Assembly: GCF_037975245.1 (NCBI RefSeq)
Contig: NC_092582.1
Span: 580,001-644,000 of the forward strand
DNA: 64,000 bases
Direction of reading: 5' to 3'
Source of the DNA: Apostichopus japonicus
Taxonomy: Eukaryota; Echinodermata; Holothuroidea; Aspidochirotida; Stichopodidae
The notes beneath the pieces were generated by a model. The model searched no databases, had not been told where the DNA came from, and saw only the letters and a list, made by a program, of their open reading frames with translations. Shown piece after piece: positions 34,590-45,386 of the stretch. Position 1 is the stretch's first letter. The number at the start of each line of letters is the position of its first letter. The position numbers and the translations under genes were made by a program.

Positions 34590-36340
34590 ACGTGACACTG
34601 TTACTGTTTTTGGAGACCCAGCGGGCGGGATCCAAAGGAACTCCTAACACGGCACCCCCACAAAGCCGATTCTGATGCCAGGGCGTCCGTCATGTAGAAT
34701 GCGACAAAGGACGAGGGAGTCCACTATGAAGCTACTTTCAGAGTCTCGTCAATTTAGAAACCTCAGCCTTCGAATTTGCTTGTCCCCTTATGTCTAGCGC
34801 CCAAACGTTTACCCCTGCAGGGACGTGAGGAAGCTGCACCAAACATCTTGAAATGTTACTCTTGGATGTTCTAGACAGGATAAAAAAATGGGAGGTGCGG
34901 TTTAAAGACTAAATTCTGTTGGGATACTACAATAAAGCCCCGGACTAAAACACCACAGTGTTTCCTCTTGACGGATGAGAATTGCGCGATTTTGGTAATA
35001 ACGAGGACGATTTGTACAATTTGACAGGACCATATTAGCCGGTATCCTGGCAACTGATCGTAGACGAACCTGACGAGTGAGGCTAACACCAGCCCGTATC
35101 GAGATTGTTGCTTTGAAGTAGCTGCTGGTGATGACGAGTAAAACATCCGCTGTCAGGATAAATGTGGATTAAGCTTCATCACCGTACGGTAGGCCAAATA
35201 TGGTTCCTTCAGGCCTTCACCGGTGTGCTTTGTGGGTCTCTAAAATTCCCAGAGGACATCCGCTGCTCGAAGCGGAAACGTTCCTTTATTTCCGAAAAGA
35301 TAGAAGGACGTCTAAACTGTTGTCTCCAGGCCTCTTGGACTCGCAAGACATTTTCTGTTTAGCCGGTAAGGCTAACCATGCTTTCTTTTGAGAATCTCTT
35401 CCTCTCTCTTGACAAACATAAGTCGAAAGAATGAATGGAGCTGAAGCCTACCGGGTTTCGTTAACAGCCTACAGCTTGGAAGCCTTCTCCAATGGCTTGG
35501 AGTCCGGTTGAGTGTCTTCAAAGCCCAGCCTTAACTTAACTATGCCAATCGTTTTTGCGACCGTCCTCTTCCGGTACTGACCCTTCCGACTAAAAACAAA
35601 TCTTCCATGAAGTAGTTTTGACAAGTCATCTCATTCGGACCAAGTTTGGGAGACTCAAACGTCTAGAGCATTCGGAGCCAGTACTTCAGGAGGAACAATT
35701 CTCGTGGCCGCAGGAGGTTGTTTTGGTGGGTAAACTCGACAGTATCCGTTGTTCTAGGAGCCGGATCCAAAGCGCCAGGAGCCGGTGTTAGAATCGAAAC
35801 CAATTCTGGAGCCGGTGCCAACTGCTGCTAATCAGCTAGAAACCAGCAGAATGCTGTGAGAGATGCGGAACACTTAAGGATTCGGGAGCCAGTGGTAGTC
35901 CTGAAGCAGGAGGTAACAGAGTTCAAAAAGGATGATAAGTTGGAACTGTCCCGTCATCCGAAGCCGGTGAGTCTGTAGGATCCGGCGCGGGACCTCGTCT
36001 GTTCGGTGCTATTTTACTAAAACCCGCTTCCTGGTCTGCTGAGGACTCATCTTGGATAAGGGGGTATTGATCGCGAACGCAGCTGGACATGTGCTCGGTC
36101 TTCGCCTACTTTCTGTCAACTCATGTTGGGAAAATACGTTACTGACCCTAATAGCTTCAACTAATTGATCTCTTTTTCGGGTGGAGGAGACTGCCTTTGC
36201 TCATTTTAGTGATACACTTTCCCTTCATTTCAATGCCCGATTGCTCTGAACTCCATTTGGCGAAAACCAGAGATGCGACCAAGCTGCAGGCAGCCTGTCG
36301 GAGCTCTTCATCTCTCTCTGGAACTGGCTTGTAGGACAAT
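34590..36340 (-). mobile_element. Second decayed YR retrotransposon relic
   Basis: At about 34,815-34,600 the minus strand encodes, in broken frames, VWALDIRGQANSKA and then SFVAFYMTDALASESA and FGSRPLGL. These align with RAHDLRNQASSKA, FFAAYLTDTLESKA and WGRSRPLGL of the relic at 26.2k, so both carry the same tyrosine-recombinase C-terminus. Upstream, low-complexity GAGCC/GGAG-rich DNA (about 35,650-35,950) and an open segment at 36,157-36,339 may be the gag-like part, which is inference. No RT core recognised. Confidence 0.6.
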
Positions 36341-36786
36341 GATGGCCGGCGCTGCTCAATTTGGGACTATATGTTTTGACCAATTTTTAGACCTGATGTG
36401 ACAAAAAATAGCACACGGGTCCTTACTTGAACGAAAGTGACATTTCGGACTTTCATCATGGAATTTCATCATGCTCATTCCATTATTTCCCCGGCCAAAA
36501 ACGAACAGTTTGCTCACTTGATCGATGCACCCTCCTTCAGATTAAATTTTAGGTTTTCAAGAAATTATGAAGGAAAACTTTTTATCCAAGTATCTTGTGA
36601 TTTATTGATAATGATACTACAGTAATGGCCGGTCCTACCAACCCGATGTTCCGAAGCCTTACATGGCACGAGTGTACCCATAAGTTAGAACGAGAGGAGC
36701 TCTCCTCTGCTGTACATAGACCAGCAGACTAACTTCCTAATCTCACGAGGGCACACCGCTAGCCCCGTATTAGCTAGCATCAAGGA

Positions 36787-36834
36787 TACTTATTATTGTT
36801 ATTATTATTACTACTATTATTATTATTATTATTA
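36787..36834. repeat. (TTA/ATT)n microsatellite
   Basis: Imperfect ATT repeats of about 48 bp in an otherwise featureless interval (36,341-37,551). Confidence 0.9.
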
Positions 36835-37551
36835 ATCAGCGCTCACAATGTTTTGAAAGCAGTTTAGGTTACCTAAAAATATCCCGGGGAAAATTCCAAA
36901 TCCAAGTCTTCGGAACACAGTAATTACTAACAGTTTTAGAGTACTTGTGAAGACCTATTGCGCTAGGCTATTTGGCATAGGTAGCGCGCAAATTAGTTAG
37001 TGACTATTGAAACCATAAATGAAACTCTGATTGCTGTAAAAAAATATGAAATGGAGCGATCAGTGTACGTATTCCGTAGTAAAACGTATACGTCGGGGAC
37101 TACTTGGCCAGATGTACTTTAAATCAAATTTTTTTTCCAGAATTTCAGGACTGAGAAACCCGTCACGGAATGTTCTACTCCCAGTGCGGGGAGTTACAAA
37201 ATTACGCCTTAGCGTAGCTGGTACCTATACAGACGTAATTGGGAAACGCTGCGTAACCGGAAGAAAAAGACATGTTACAAAAATAACAAAAATAAATAAA
37301 TTCTACTCACTGACAGTGTTTGTAGTAGGTGAAGAGAGGAAGTTCTGGGAATCTTGCGAACTATACGCTGCGAAATAGATGAAATCCAGGCCAGAACACG
37401 CGTTGGAGTAGTAGATTGGAAGGATGAGTGTAGCGACCCGTAGAGGATAATTGGGGCGCAGTGCAAGTATATAAGCAGTTGTTATAGTCTAAATAGATTG
37501 AATTGCATATGTTTGGAGACAGATGAAAGAAGAGTGAAGTAAGTTAGTTAC

Positions 37552-37626
37552 CATGGTGATAAATTTGTATTTCTCTCACAGCAAACTTGGCTCCCAATTC
37601 GACAAACCACCACTGGTTTGTTGTTT
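37552..37626 (-). CDS. Gene A exon: F-type lectin domain, middle part
   Basis: A 75-bp exon, phase 1 to phase 1, acceptor GTTACAG, donor GTAACT. It encodes TTNQWWFVELGAKFAVREI and IYHH, the WW-x-V-[DE]-L-G core strand of F-type lectins. Splicing downstream to 33,674 creates HHDNQN with the lectin continuing without gaps. The canonical fucose-site arginine region (usually N-R before the RL-x-N-A segment) is HH here, so binding specificity may be altered. Confidence 0.78.
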
Positions 37627-39076
37627 CTGTAACAAAAGAAAAACAAAAAGGAAAATCAATGTAGCAATTTTAACAGGCCGATATAGCAATTGAAAACAGT
37701 TTAATCTTCATGTTAGTTTGATCAAATGAGTAATACAGTGTATTGTGACATTAGCTTCAATAATATGAATTAATTCTGAATTATTGTCAAAAATTTGTAA
37801 CAATTTCTTATTGCTTGCTTCTGGAAATCGTTTGTATACTCTGAAGATTAACATCAATTTTGTTACGTGTTTGTGTGAATGGGGGAGGGGGGGGGGGGCT
37901 ATTAAACAATCTACTTGTGTTACATGTCGTACCAAAGAACACCGTTAGCATTTAAAAATATAACTGTTATCAAAAATATCGTGAACGTAGCACCGTGTGG
38001 TAGGAAGTAATATTATTACATGCTGCATATAAACAACAGGTTTATGTTCTTAGCCTCTGTACCCATAGTTACGAATGAAACCTTTTAGGTATATTCATAA
38101 CAAAATTAGTAGTCTTCGTGGAGTTAGAGGAATATTTTGCATTGCAATAGTTATACTGTCCAAACTTTGAGTAATCAAAGATTTCAATAATTTGCAAGTT
38201 TTATGATATTTTATGATAATTATGCATGCCGATATACAACAAAACGCCATTTTCATTTACACAATACATTTATAATTTTGTACATTTCTACAGCTCATTT
38301 ATGACGCCTCACTGTATCCCTGCCTGTCCCAATGAAAGAACAGACAAGGCCTTATGTTAGAGACTACTCAACTATTGCATCTCCGCCTATCCTAATGGAA
38401 GAAACAGACCAGACCTCATTGCAAGACACCACTAATCTATGGTATCCCCCCCCCCCCCGCCTATCCTAATGAAAGGAACAGACCAGGCCCTACGTTAAAC
38501 ACAACTAAACTACTGTATCCCCGTCTATCCCAATGATAGTAACATACCAGAAAATCTGTTGGACATTACTAAACTACCGTAAGCTCCTTTAAGCTTGTCT
38601 CAAATCTTTTCTACCAGAACAGGCTCCAACCACTCCACCAGATTGTGTTTTCCAAATCTCCAAGTCTTGCTCCTGGGAGTCATATCCAATCTCATTTCTT
38701 GTGAGGTCTTGTTTGTGATTGACTTGGTTATTGAGTTTATTAGTTTATTAGTATATTAGTTTCTGCGTTTCACAAGCAAAATCATTCCAAATGTGGTGTT
38801 TGAAAACATATTACTGCTCATAGGGAATCGAAACTTTATAATAATATTTTTTATGTACATTTAACTATATGAATGACTGGTAACACGTGTAATGTACATC
38901 AAAGTTAGTTCATTCTTCCACGATGTGCATTCGTGGTAGTATCCATGATATTTTCAAGTCTTGATTAGATGTAAACATCATGTTGAATGTTGTGAAATAG
39001 ATACACATTGACCTATGCGTCTCGCATACCAATAGAACAATTTAAATCGCCAAATTCACTTCACCGCTATACTCAC
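37627..39076. repeat. Intron with about 75-bp tandem repeats
   Basis: From about 38,298 to 38,580 four imperfect units share CCTATCCTAATGRAAGRAACAGACC and CTACTGTATCCCC-like phrases, about 70-80 bp each. The rest shows a G run near 37,886 and nothing else. Confidence 0.7.
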
Positions 39077-39181
39077 TTGTTTGTGAACATCTTCCATTTT
39101 CTATTAGGCCATCTAATGCCAGGTCGGCTCCACTGTTTCCGTTCGCATCCATTCCTTGATATGCGCTCTTATATTTTGCAA
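39077..39181 (-). CDS. Gene A exon: F-type lectin domain, N-terminal part
   Basis: A 105-bp exon, phase 1 to phase 1, acceptor TTTTCAG, donor GTGAGT. It encodes AKYKSAYQGMDANGNSGADL, then ALDGLIENGRCSQT, the usual opening of F-type lectins (K-x-A-x-Q-S, A-x-D-G-N, C-x-x-T). Splicing to 37,626 gives SQTKTTNQWW. The His usual in the CxHT position is Gln. With the other two exons the domain is about 134 residues, normal for the family. Confidence 0.8.
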
Positions 39182-39473
39182 CTGAAAATGGCAAGAAAAG
39201 GTTCAACATACATGAAATACGTTGTCAAAGAATGACAAGTACGCAACGACGATTTATGTATATACATGAATTTGCAGTTGTATGTTATGCTCCGAACAAT
39301 GAGAATATTTTATGAATTTCCGGTCTTGTTTTATTTGGAAAGGCATAGATTACGTAATTGTGTTATATTTTATAACGACAAGGAAAGCAGAATAAATGTA
39401 AGCGGATGCATGAAAATGTTAATCATATTACTAACAAATATAGTTTTATTAGTAGCTAGTCAACGTTCCTCAC

Positions 39474-39662
39474 CATTAACAAGACATTTTCCCACGGGAG
39501 GATTCCAAGTTCCATTATCACATCTTGATGTCATACTTCCTATAAGAACAGTGTCGTCGCTATTATCGCATGAAACTGTCAGGTGGGATCCGTGAACGTA
39601 TGACCGATCATCAAAATATATTATTTCTCTGCCTTTTTCATCAAGTACCGGTCGGCAGCTTG
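39474..39662 (-). CDS. Gene A exon: sushi domain
   Basis: 189 bp, phase 1 to phase 1, acceptor TCCATAG, donor GTGAGG. Encodes SCRPVLDEKGREI, HLTVSCDNSDDT, TSRCDNGTWNPPVGKCL. Four cysteines and the Trp fit a sushi domain. It immediately precedes the F-type lectin in transcript order. Confidence 0.87.
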
Positions 39663-40625
39663 CTATGGAAATATACGTGTACATTGTTATTATCGACAAT
39701 ACGTGATAATGTGGTGTAGCAATAAGTGTATTCAACAATGAGCTTAAACAATCAACTCTGTTTGATCGAGTTACAATCGCTGCCGGGAAGTGATGGTGAA
39801 ATATAAATGCTTGTAAACGTCTTCATATGCGCTTATACAACCTCTACGGTTAGATGAGGACACAACTAAGTGGTAACTCTGCAGCTTGTAATATTTAAAT
39901 GTTTAATGTTAACATCGCTAATTTAGTATCAACGCAAAACTTTCAGAAAAACTCGACAAAAAGACAGTAGCTTTAAATTATGTACTCCGTCGTTTCTTCA
40001 TAGATCCTCGGGCGTTTAAAATTATTACGAATTACCGAGTACCACAGTGTAACAGTAACGCATACATTGTTATTATCGTGATGAATATGGATATTTTTTT
40101 ACGTGAGCATTTAGTTCATTGTTAAGCAACTTTCGAAAAAGTCGCTTCAATAATTTATGAACCCAGTGCTGGTCTTACAAGCACAGTTTCCCAAATTCCT
40201 AGTTTTTAGTATCATATATTAGACAGCCAAAGGTTTTCTCCTGATATAAGAATGATTACACGTAGCCTCCTTATATTAGCGTTTGAGTAAAGCATGATGT
40301 AATTACAAGTACAACGACTCGTTGGTTGTGTCATTTTATCTCTATGACGTGGCACAGGTGTGAATATAACAAACTAGTACAGATGTGTAGTTTGTGTTAT
40401 CCATTTTGTCATCCACGAAAATTACATATGGCATAATAAGTTATAAATGTTCGGCGTGAAAGCAATTTGTGATCCACTTTTTAAACCGAATTATCCACAT
40501 ATTAACAAGATGACTTTAAACTGCTTTCAAACGTGACATATCCCTAGTTTAATCTTACTTTGTGGCCATTACTGCTTTATAACATTTAAACTGTACCTTC
40601 TATAGTCAAACAGCTGAGGGCTTAC

Positions 40626-40820
40626 CTACGTTTGTACACCTTGGAATGCTAGGGGACCACTGTCCATTTCGACAGATAGAAGATTCGGTCCTGTCGGGGA
40701 ACAATCCGTCTCGGCAGGAAACTTCAAGCTCCGTACCAGGATCGAACTCGTTTTCACTAGAGATCGCACCGTCATAAAAAATCGTTAAGTAATCCATGCT
40801 ACCCAGCGCAAGACATTTTG
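40626..40820 (-). CDS. Gene A exon: sushi domain
   Basis: 195 bp, phase 1 to phase 1, acceptor CATCAG, donor GTAAGC. Starts KCLALGSMDYLTI upstream of an internal Met, then TELEVSCRDGLFP, SSICRNGQWSPSIPRC. Starting at the internal ATG would lose the first Cys, so the acceptor-defined start is preferred. Confidence 0.87.
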
Positions 40821-42232
40821 CTGATGATGATAAGAAAGTTACGTCATTTAAAAGAAAAAAAATTCCAATCCAATTGAATTCGAATCTTGTTTATTTAATT
40901 ATTTATATGCCAAGTATTTATCGCGGATCAAACTAAAAGAAGTGGTTAAATTTAGAGACATCGTCGACAGTAATTTTTCGGAACCCTGCAGAGATTTTAA
41001 TGTTACTTCTGCAAGCCAATAAAGGATGCTTTACTTAAATGCGGTCTGTAGTCGATATGGTTAAATCTTCAAACTCTAACCTGACAGCTTGACATTCAGT
41101 TTTTATTTATCATTCCAAACAGATTGCGGGTCATGGGCACTAAACACGTACAAAGTGAACCAAAAGAGGCATACAAGATACACTACAACAGAAATAGGAA
41201 GAAAGTAATATTTTTTGCCACTTAGTAAGACCCATGCGTTTGTAAAATGTTCCCCACCCCTAACCCACACACTACCACACTTCGCCTCCTTGGGATGAAC
41301 GTAATTTTGTACGTACAGTTGAAAGTTGTGATAGAATGATCAACATCTCAGATAACTATAGGGAAGATTATGATATCGACTTATTCTTAAAAGAACAATG
41401 TCAAATTGTTTATTAAAAGTTTAAAATGTTCTGGCACAGAACGTTAGAAAATTGCTACGAAGGAAACATTTTGAGAAAATAGTCGTAATCATGGTAAAAT
41501 AATCGAAAGTTTGAAAGGCTAACGAAATTTCGAAATCAAATTTCAACAATTCAAGACGCGATAAATTTTCGAATAAGTGAAAAAATTGTGAGAAAACAGT
41601 TACAATTTTGGAAAACTAAGTAGAAATTCGAAGATAACAATTTGAACTTTGTAACGTTCTTCTTTGTTCAATGCACCACATAAACTAATATTCTTTTGAG
41701 TCTGCTACAATTAAGAATTACCAGTATTCATTTCTGTTAAAATAAGCACCTGTTCAATTGGGAAAACGTAGTGGGCTGTGGTCAAGCTTCAATGTCTCTA
41801 GCATATAAAGGGAGAGCCTAGTGGGGGGCTGTGGTCAAGCTTCAATGTCTTTAGGGTTGTAATGGGAGAGCGCAGTGGGCTGTGGTCAAGCTTCAATGTC
41901 TTTAGGGTTATTATAGGCGAGAGCGTATTGGTAAAGCTTCAATGTCTTTATTATTAAGGATGTAAAGGTAGAGCATAGTGGGCTGTGATCAAACTTCAAT
42001 GTCTTTAAGGTTAAAGGGTAGCAGTGTCTCAAGTATCACTACAATACGCGTTGTAGAGGCAGCTGTTATATATAAACGAACACTGTGCTGAGCCTTCGTG
42101 TACCTTCCATGACTATATGTATAATATAACAAAGTCTGCTACCAGGCACAGCACGGGCTAGTATAACCTACACATGTTGTTTACACCAATTAAACACATA
42201 CTACATTACCGAGAAGTAGGCCTACTGCAATA
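40821..42232. repeat. Intron with about 60-bp tandem repeats
   Basis: From about 41,770 to 42,005 the phrase GTGGTCAAGCTTCAATGTCT recurs five times with GGGAGAGC-type spacers. Before it, 41,440-41,650 is a degenerate AAATTTCGAA-like run. No exon seen. Confidence 0.7.
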
Positions 42233-42240
42233 CATATAAA

Positions 42241-43251
42241 CACTGGCGGATCCAGGGCCTTTGTTTCGGAGGGGCCAAAGTGGCATTAGAGTGATATCGG
42301 GGAGGGGTCTAAGGGGAGGGGGTGCCCCCTCCCCTTTGGAAAATTTTCTATTGCTGAATGTCCTCAAGATGCAATTTGATGTGACAAAAGTGTACAATGG
42401 TGATGTTAATTACTTCTAAAAAAATGTTTCCCAGGTGTAATTTTCTAAAATATTTATGAAACAAAGTTGGGATCATCTTTCTCAAGAAATTTTATTTCTC
42501 ATAGGTTATAAATTTCTTACAACCAACCTGTAACTGCAAAATGGTGTTAAACTGTAAATCCTCATGCTCATACATTTACATAGCTCCCAACTCTTGAGAA
42601 GGCAAATGCTGGTCCATGCCACGAATCGCCTTCCTGGGGGAGGGGAATAAGGGGAGGGGGTGCCCCCTCCCCTTTTGATTTTTTTGGAATCCTGGTGATG
42701 CCTACATGTAAAATGGTGGCACTTAGAAAGGCTTTTGTCACCCAAAATTTTCTGAGAAATATGCATTTTTTTGTGTGTAACATCAATAAATTGAATAGTA
42801 GGTCCATTCTATCCCGTGGCATGAAAATGTTGGCTGCTCGCCCCAATGAAAAGAATTATAGGCTAATTTGAGGTTCAAATGATGCTGTAAAGGAGGTTTT
42901 ATACTCTATTATGCTAAATGCTTAAGAAATGATGGTTGCTAAGTCAAAATTTGATGCAAATTTTTTTATGTATACTTGACAATTACAATGCGGTTTTTCG
43001 GACGCTTGTGCGGGTCAGCGGGTTTGGGTGTTAAAATGCGGGTCTAATTCCCGCGAATTGCGGGTCAGTTGGGAGCTCTGCATTTAATTTTAAACCAGAA
43101 AACGAAACGGTTTAGACTAGTCTACCACTGCTATTCCTCTCGATCTTTTTAATTTCCAATCATATGATTTAGCGGATGTTCGGAAACACCTTTTGGCTCA
43201 CCTTGGGGGGGGGGGCATGGCCACCCTTGGCCCCCCTTGGATCCGCCAGTG
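42241..43251. mobile_element. hAT-like element, second copy, perfect 8-bp TSD
   Basis: Ends CACTGGCGGATCCA and TGGATCCGCCAGTG, flanked by exact CATATAAA (42,233-42,240 and 43,252-43,259). It is the inverted counterpart of 10,712-12,530 without the 785-bp nested insertion. It carries the CAGAGCTCCC element at 42,579-43,080 flanked by CATTTA on both sides, in the same relative position as in copy 1. Confidence 0.87.
42579..43080. mobile_element. CAGAGCTCCC element, copy 2 (nested)
   Basis: Reverse orientation: starts CATAGCTCCCAACT and ends AGTTGGGAGCTCTG, flanked by CATTTA at 42,573-42,578 and 43,081-43,086. Same insertion site as copy 1 within the outer element. Confidence 0.8.
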
Positions 43252-43524
43252 CATATAAACTACATCGTACCTTCGTTATAAACGTGTATGCTGTGACGTG
43301 TGATACCAAGCACAGTACAGAGGAGAATGAGCATACACAGTATCGTCAGAAAGTGGCCAATACGCAGATGGGACTTACACGCAATGTATAGAGTAAAGAA
43401 TAACATAACTGTACATAAGCTTCTATCTTTGGGAAACGTCAAAACTGTTAAATCTTCCTTTAGACGAGTTACATGTGTATAAATCTCATTACGGCAATGT
43501 ACATATGCATTTATGCCTACATAC

Positions 43525-43731
43525 CTATTGTACAACGTGGGTATGTACTTGGTCCTCTCCACTCTCCCTTTATGCATGTTCGTTGCTCTTCATTAACATC
43601 TTCAAGGACAAAACCTTCTTCCACACAATGAAATGTTGCCAAGGTGGAATGTGGGTAATGGGAATCATCATTTTCTACACTATAAGTAACTGCCAGGTTA
43701 TCTGGATGGTTCACCAAGGGAGGGCATGGAT
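43525..43731 (-). CDS. Gene A exon: sushi domain (trio 1, third)
   Basis: 207 bp, phase 1 to phase 1, acceptor TTTTCAG, donor GTATGT. Encodes DPCPPLVNHPDNLAV, TLATFHCVEEGFVLED, RTCIKGEWRGPSTYPRC. A complete sushi domain. Its tandem duplicate is 60,366-60,572 with a few changes (NDD to SDG, IKG to RKG). Confidence 0.87.
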
Positions 43732-43773
43732 CTGAAAATCGAGAATTCGTTAATATATATTCCAAAATATATT

Positions 43774-44162
43774 CCATACAACAGCAATGTAATGTAACAT
43801 GACTGAGCAAAGTTACTTCCTAATGTGATTTATAATCAAGATCCATTCGTTTGTTGTTTGTTTCCACAGTAAAGTTCACTTTGCATTTGGATAAATGAGC
43901 AAGACACATGGGTAATTACTATAGGGCTAATTGAAAATTTGGTGACAAACTTAGGAACGGAAGATCGCGGTCGGTTTATGAAAAAAAAGATATACATCTT
44001 ATTCCATCAAAACATCACATTAAAGTAGTTCACACGCTCTGTAAATGTTGATCGCTTCTATCAGTTGGCACAAGACAAAACTTAAAAATACAACTACTAA
44101 AGCTGCAATTTGAATTTGGATCAAAAACATATTTTGCCAACCACAAATATATATACATTTAT

Positions 44163-44239
<77 letters not shown>

Positions 44240-44316
44240 CAAGGAAGAATCAGGACTGCAAGAAGAGTGCTCTATGCTATAATAGCAGAGCCTAAACATA
44301 TAAGTATATGTATATG

Positions 44317-44399
<83 letters not shown>

Positions 44400-44420
44400 A
44401 TACAGCGATTAAAACGCCAC
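43774..44420. repeat. Left part of a 6.9-kb insertion with (TA)n tracts
   Basis: Comparison with 60,600-60,620 shows the duplicated intron is interrupted from about 43,774 to 50,639. This first part has two long (TA)n tracts (about 44,160-44,238 and 44,300-44,400, with GTATAT and AGATAT variants). Confidence 0.75.
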
Positions 44421-45386
44421 CTATCAACTCAAGGTCCAAAGAGACCCACCTAGACTCCCGGGGCCACTGAACGACTCGGAGGAGTTAACTGGTTCTTGGA
44501 ATTAATTACACCAAAGAGCAGACAGGACACTACGGAGTATCGGGAGAGGTGAGTTATCCCGCCGGTCAAAAAGGCAACTGGAGAGATTTCTAGAAAGAAA
44601 TCAAGAGCCGAGACCGACGTAGAGCCAACTATAGAAGCTCCTTGGGCAAACCGATATGTCTGATCAGTGAAAGCTACTAAAAGCTCCGAAAAATTCCGAA
44701 CCATCAACAGGGACTTACATAATACAAGTAGTCACTACAAAGCCCAATGTCTTCGAAAAGAAGCAGAAACACTAAAAAGAAAACTAAAACCGAACTAATC
44801 AGACAGAAACATGTCCAATATAGAGTTTATTGCGCCTAGGAAAGGTCTGAAATTCATAGCAATTCCAGAAAAACCTAAACGAAGTAATCTTCTTAAGTCA
44901 TTGAAAAACCTAAAATGAAAATTGAGAATCCGCTTCATCTTTAAACAAGAAAAGCAAAAAGGGTTTACAAAACGCATTTGAAAAAAGCACTTTTACAACA
45001 TTGGCACTTAAACTCGCAACACGCGGCATTATCCAAACTGTTTCCAAAAGAACCGATTCTAGCCTACAAAAGAGCCCAAAATCTCAAATATTTACTTGTT
45101 AACTCAAGGTTTCGTACTAACGAAGAATCAGCTGACTCTCAAGGTTTACTTGAAGCTTTTTTTAGATGCTCTTATAGTTGCACCATGAGTCCTTAAAAAC
45201 TCGTGCAGAGAAAATAGATGCATTTTGAGAACGAGACGCCCATGCCAAATATAAAATATTCAAAGGCTTACTACTAATGAAGCTCCTACTATAAAGTTTG
45301 AGGGCAGAAACCGGTGTAGTTGGTCATAAGAACCTACGCTACTCTTTCCTGCTATTAAAAGTATACTCAGTTCACCTAATTATATA
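44421..45386 (+). mobile_element. Penelope-like element copy P1, core deleted
   Basis: Plus-strand remnants: HYKAQCLRKEAETLKRKL near 44,735, then KGLKFIAIPEKPKRSNLL at about 44,845-44,905, the N-terminal signature common in Penelope-like RTs, then RIRFIFKQ in another frame. It jumps directly to LSKLFPKEPILAYKRAQNL at 45,030-45,090, a segment normally found after the RT domain. The catalytic RT core is therefore missing by internal deletion. The tail (to TTCACCTAAT) recurs in P2 and P3. Confidence 0.72.

Noticed and set aside
37311-37367. 57-bp minus-strand candidate exon (YSSQDSQNFLSSP) with AG and GTGAGT borders, phase 1-1
   Set aside because: It would lie in the middle of the F-type lectin, where the flanking exons join perfectly without it; no domain similarity.
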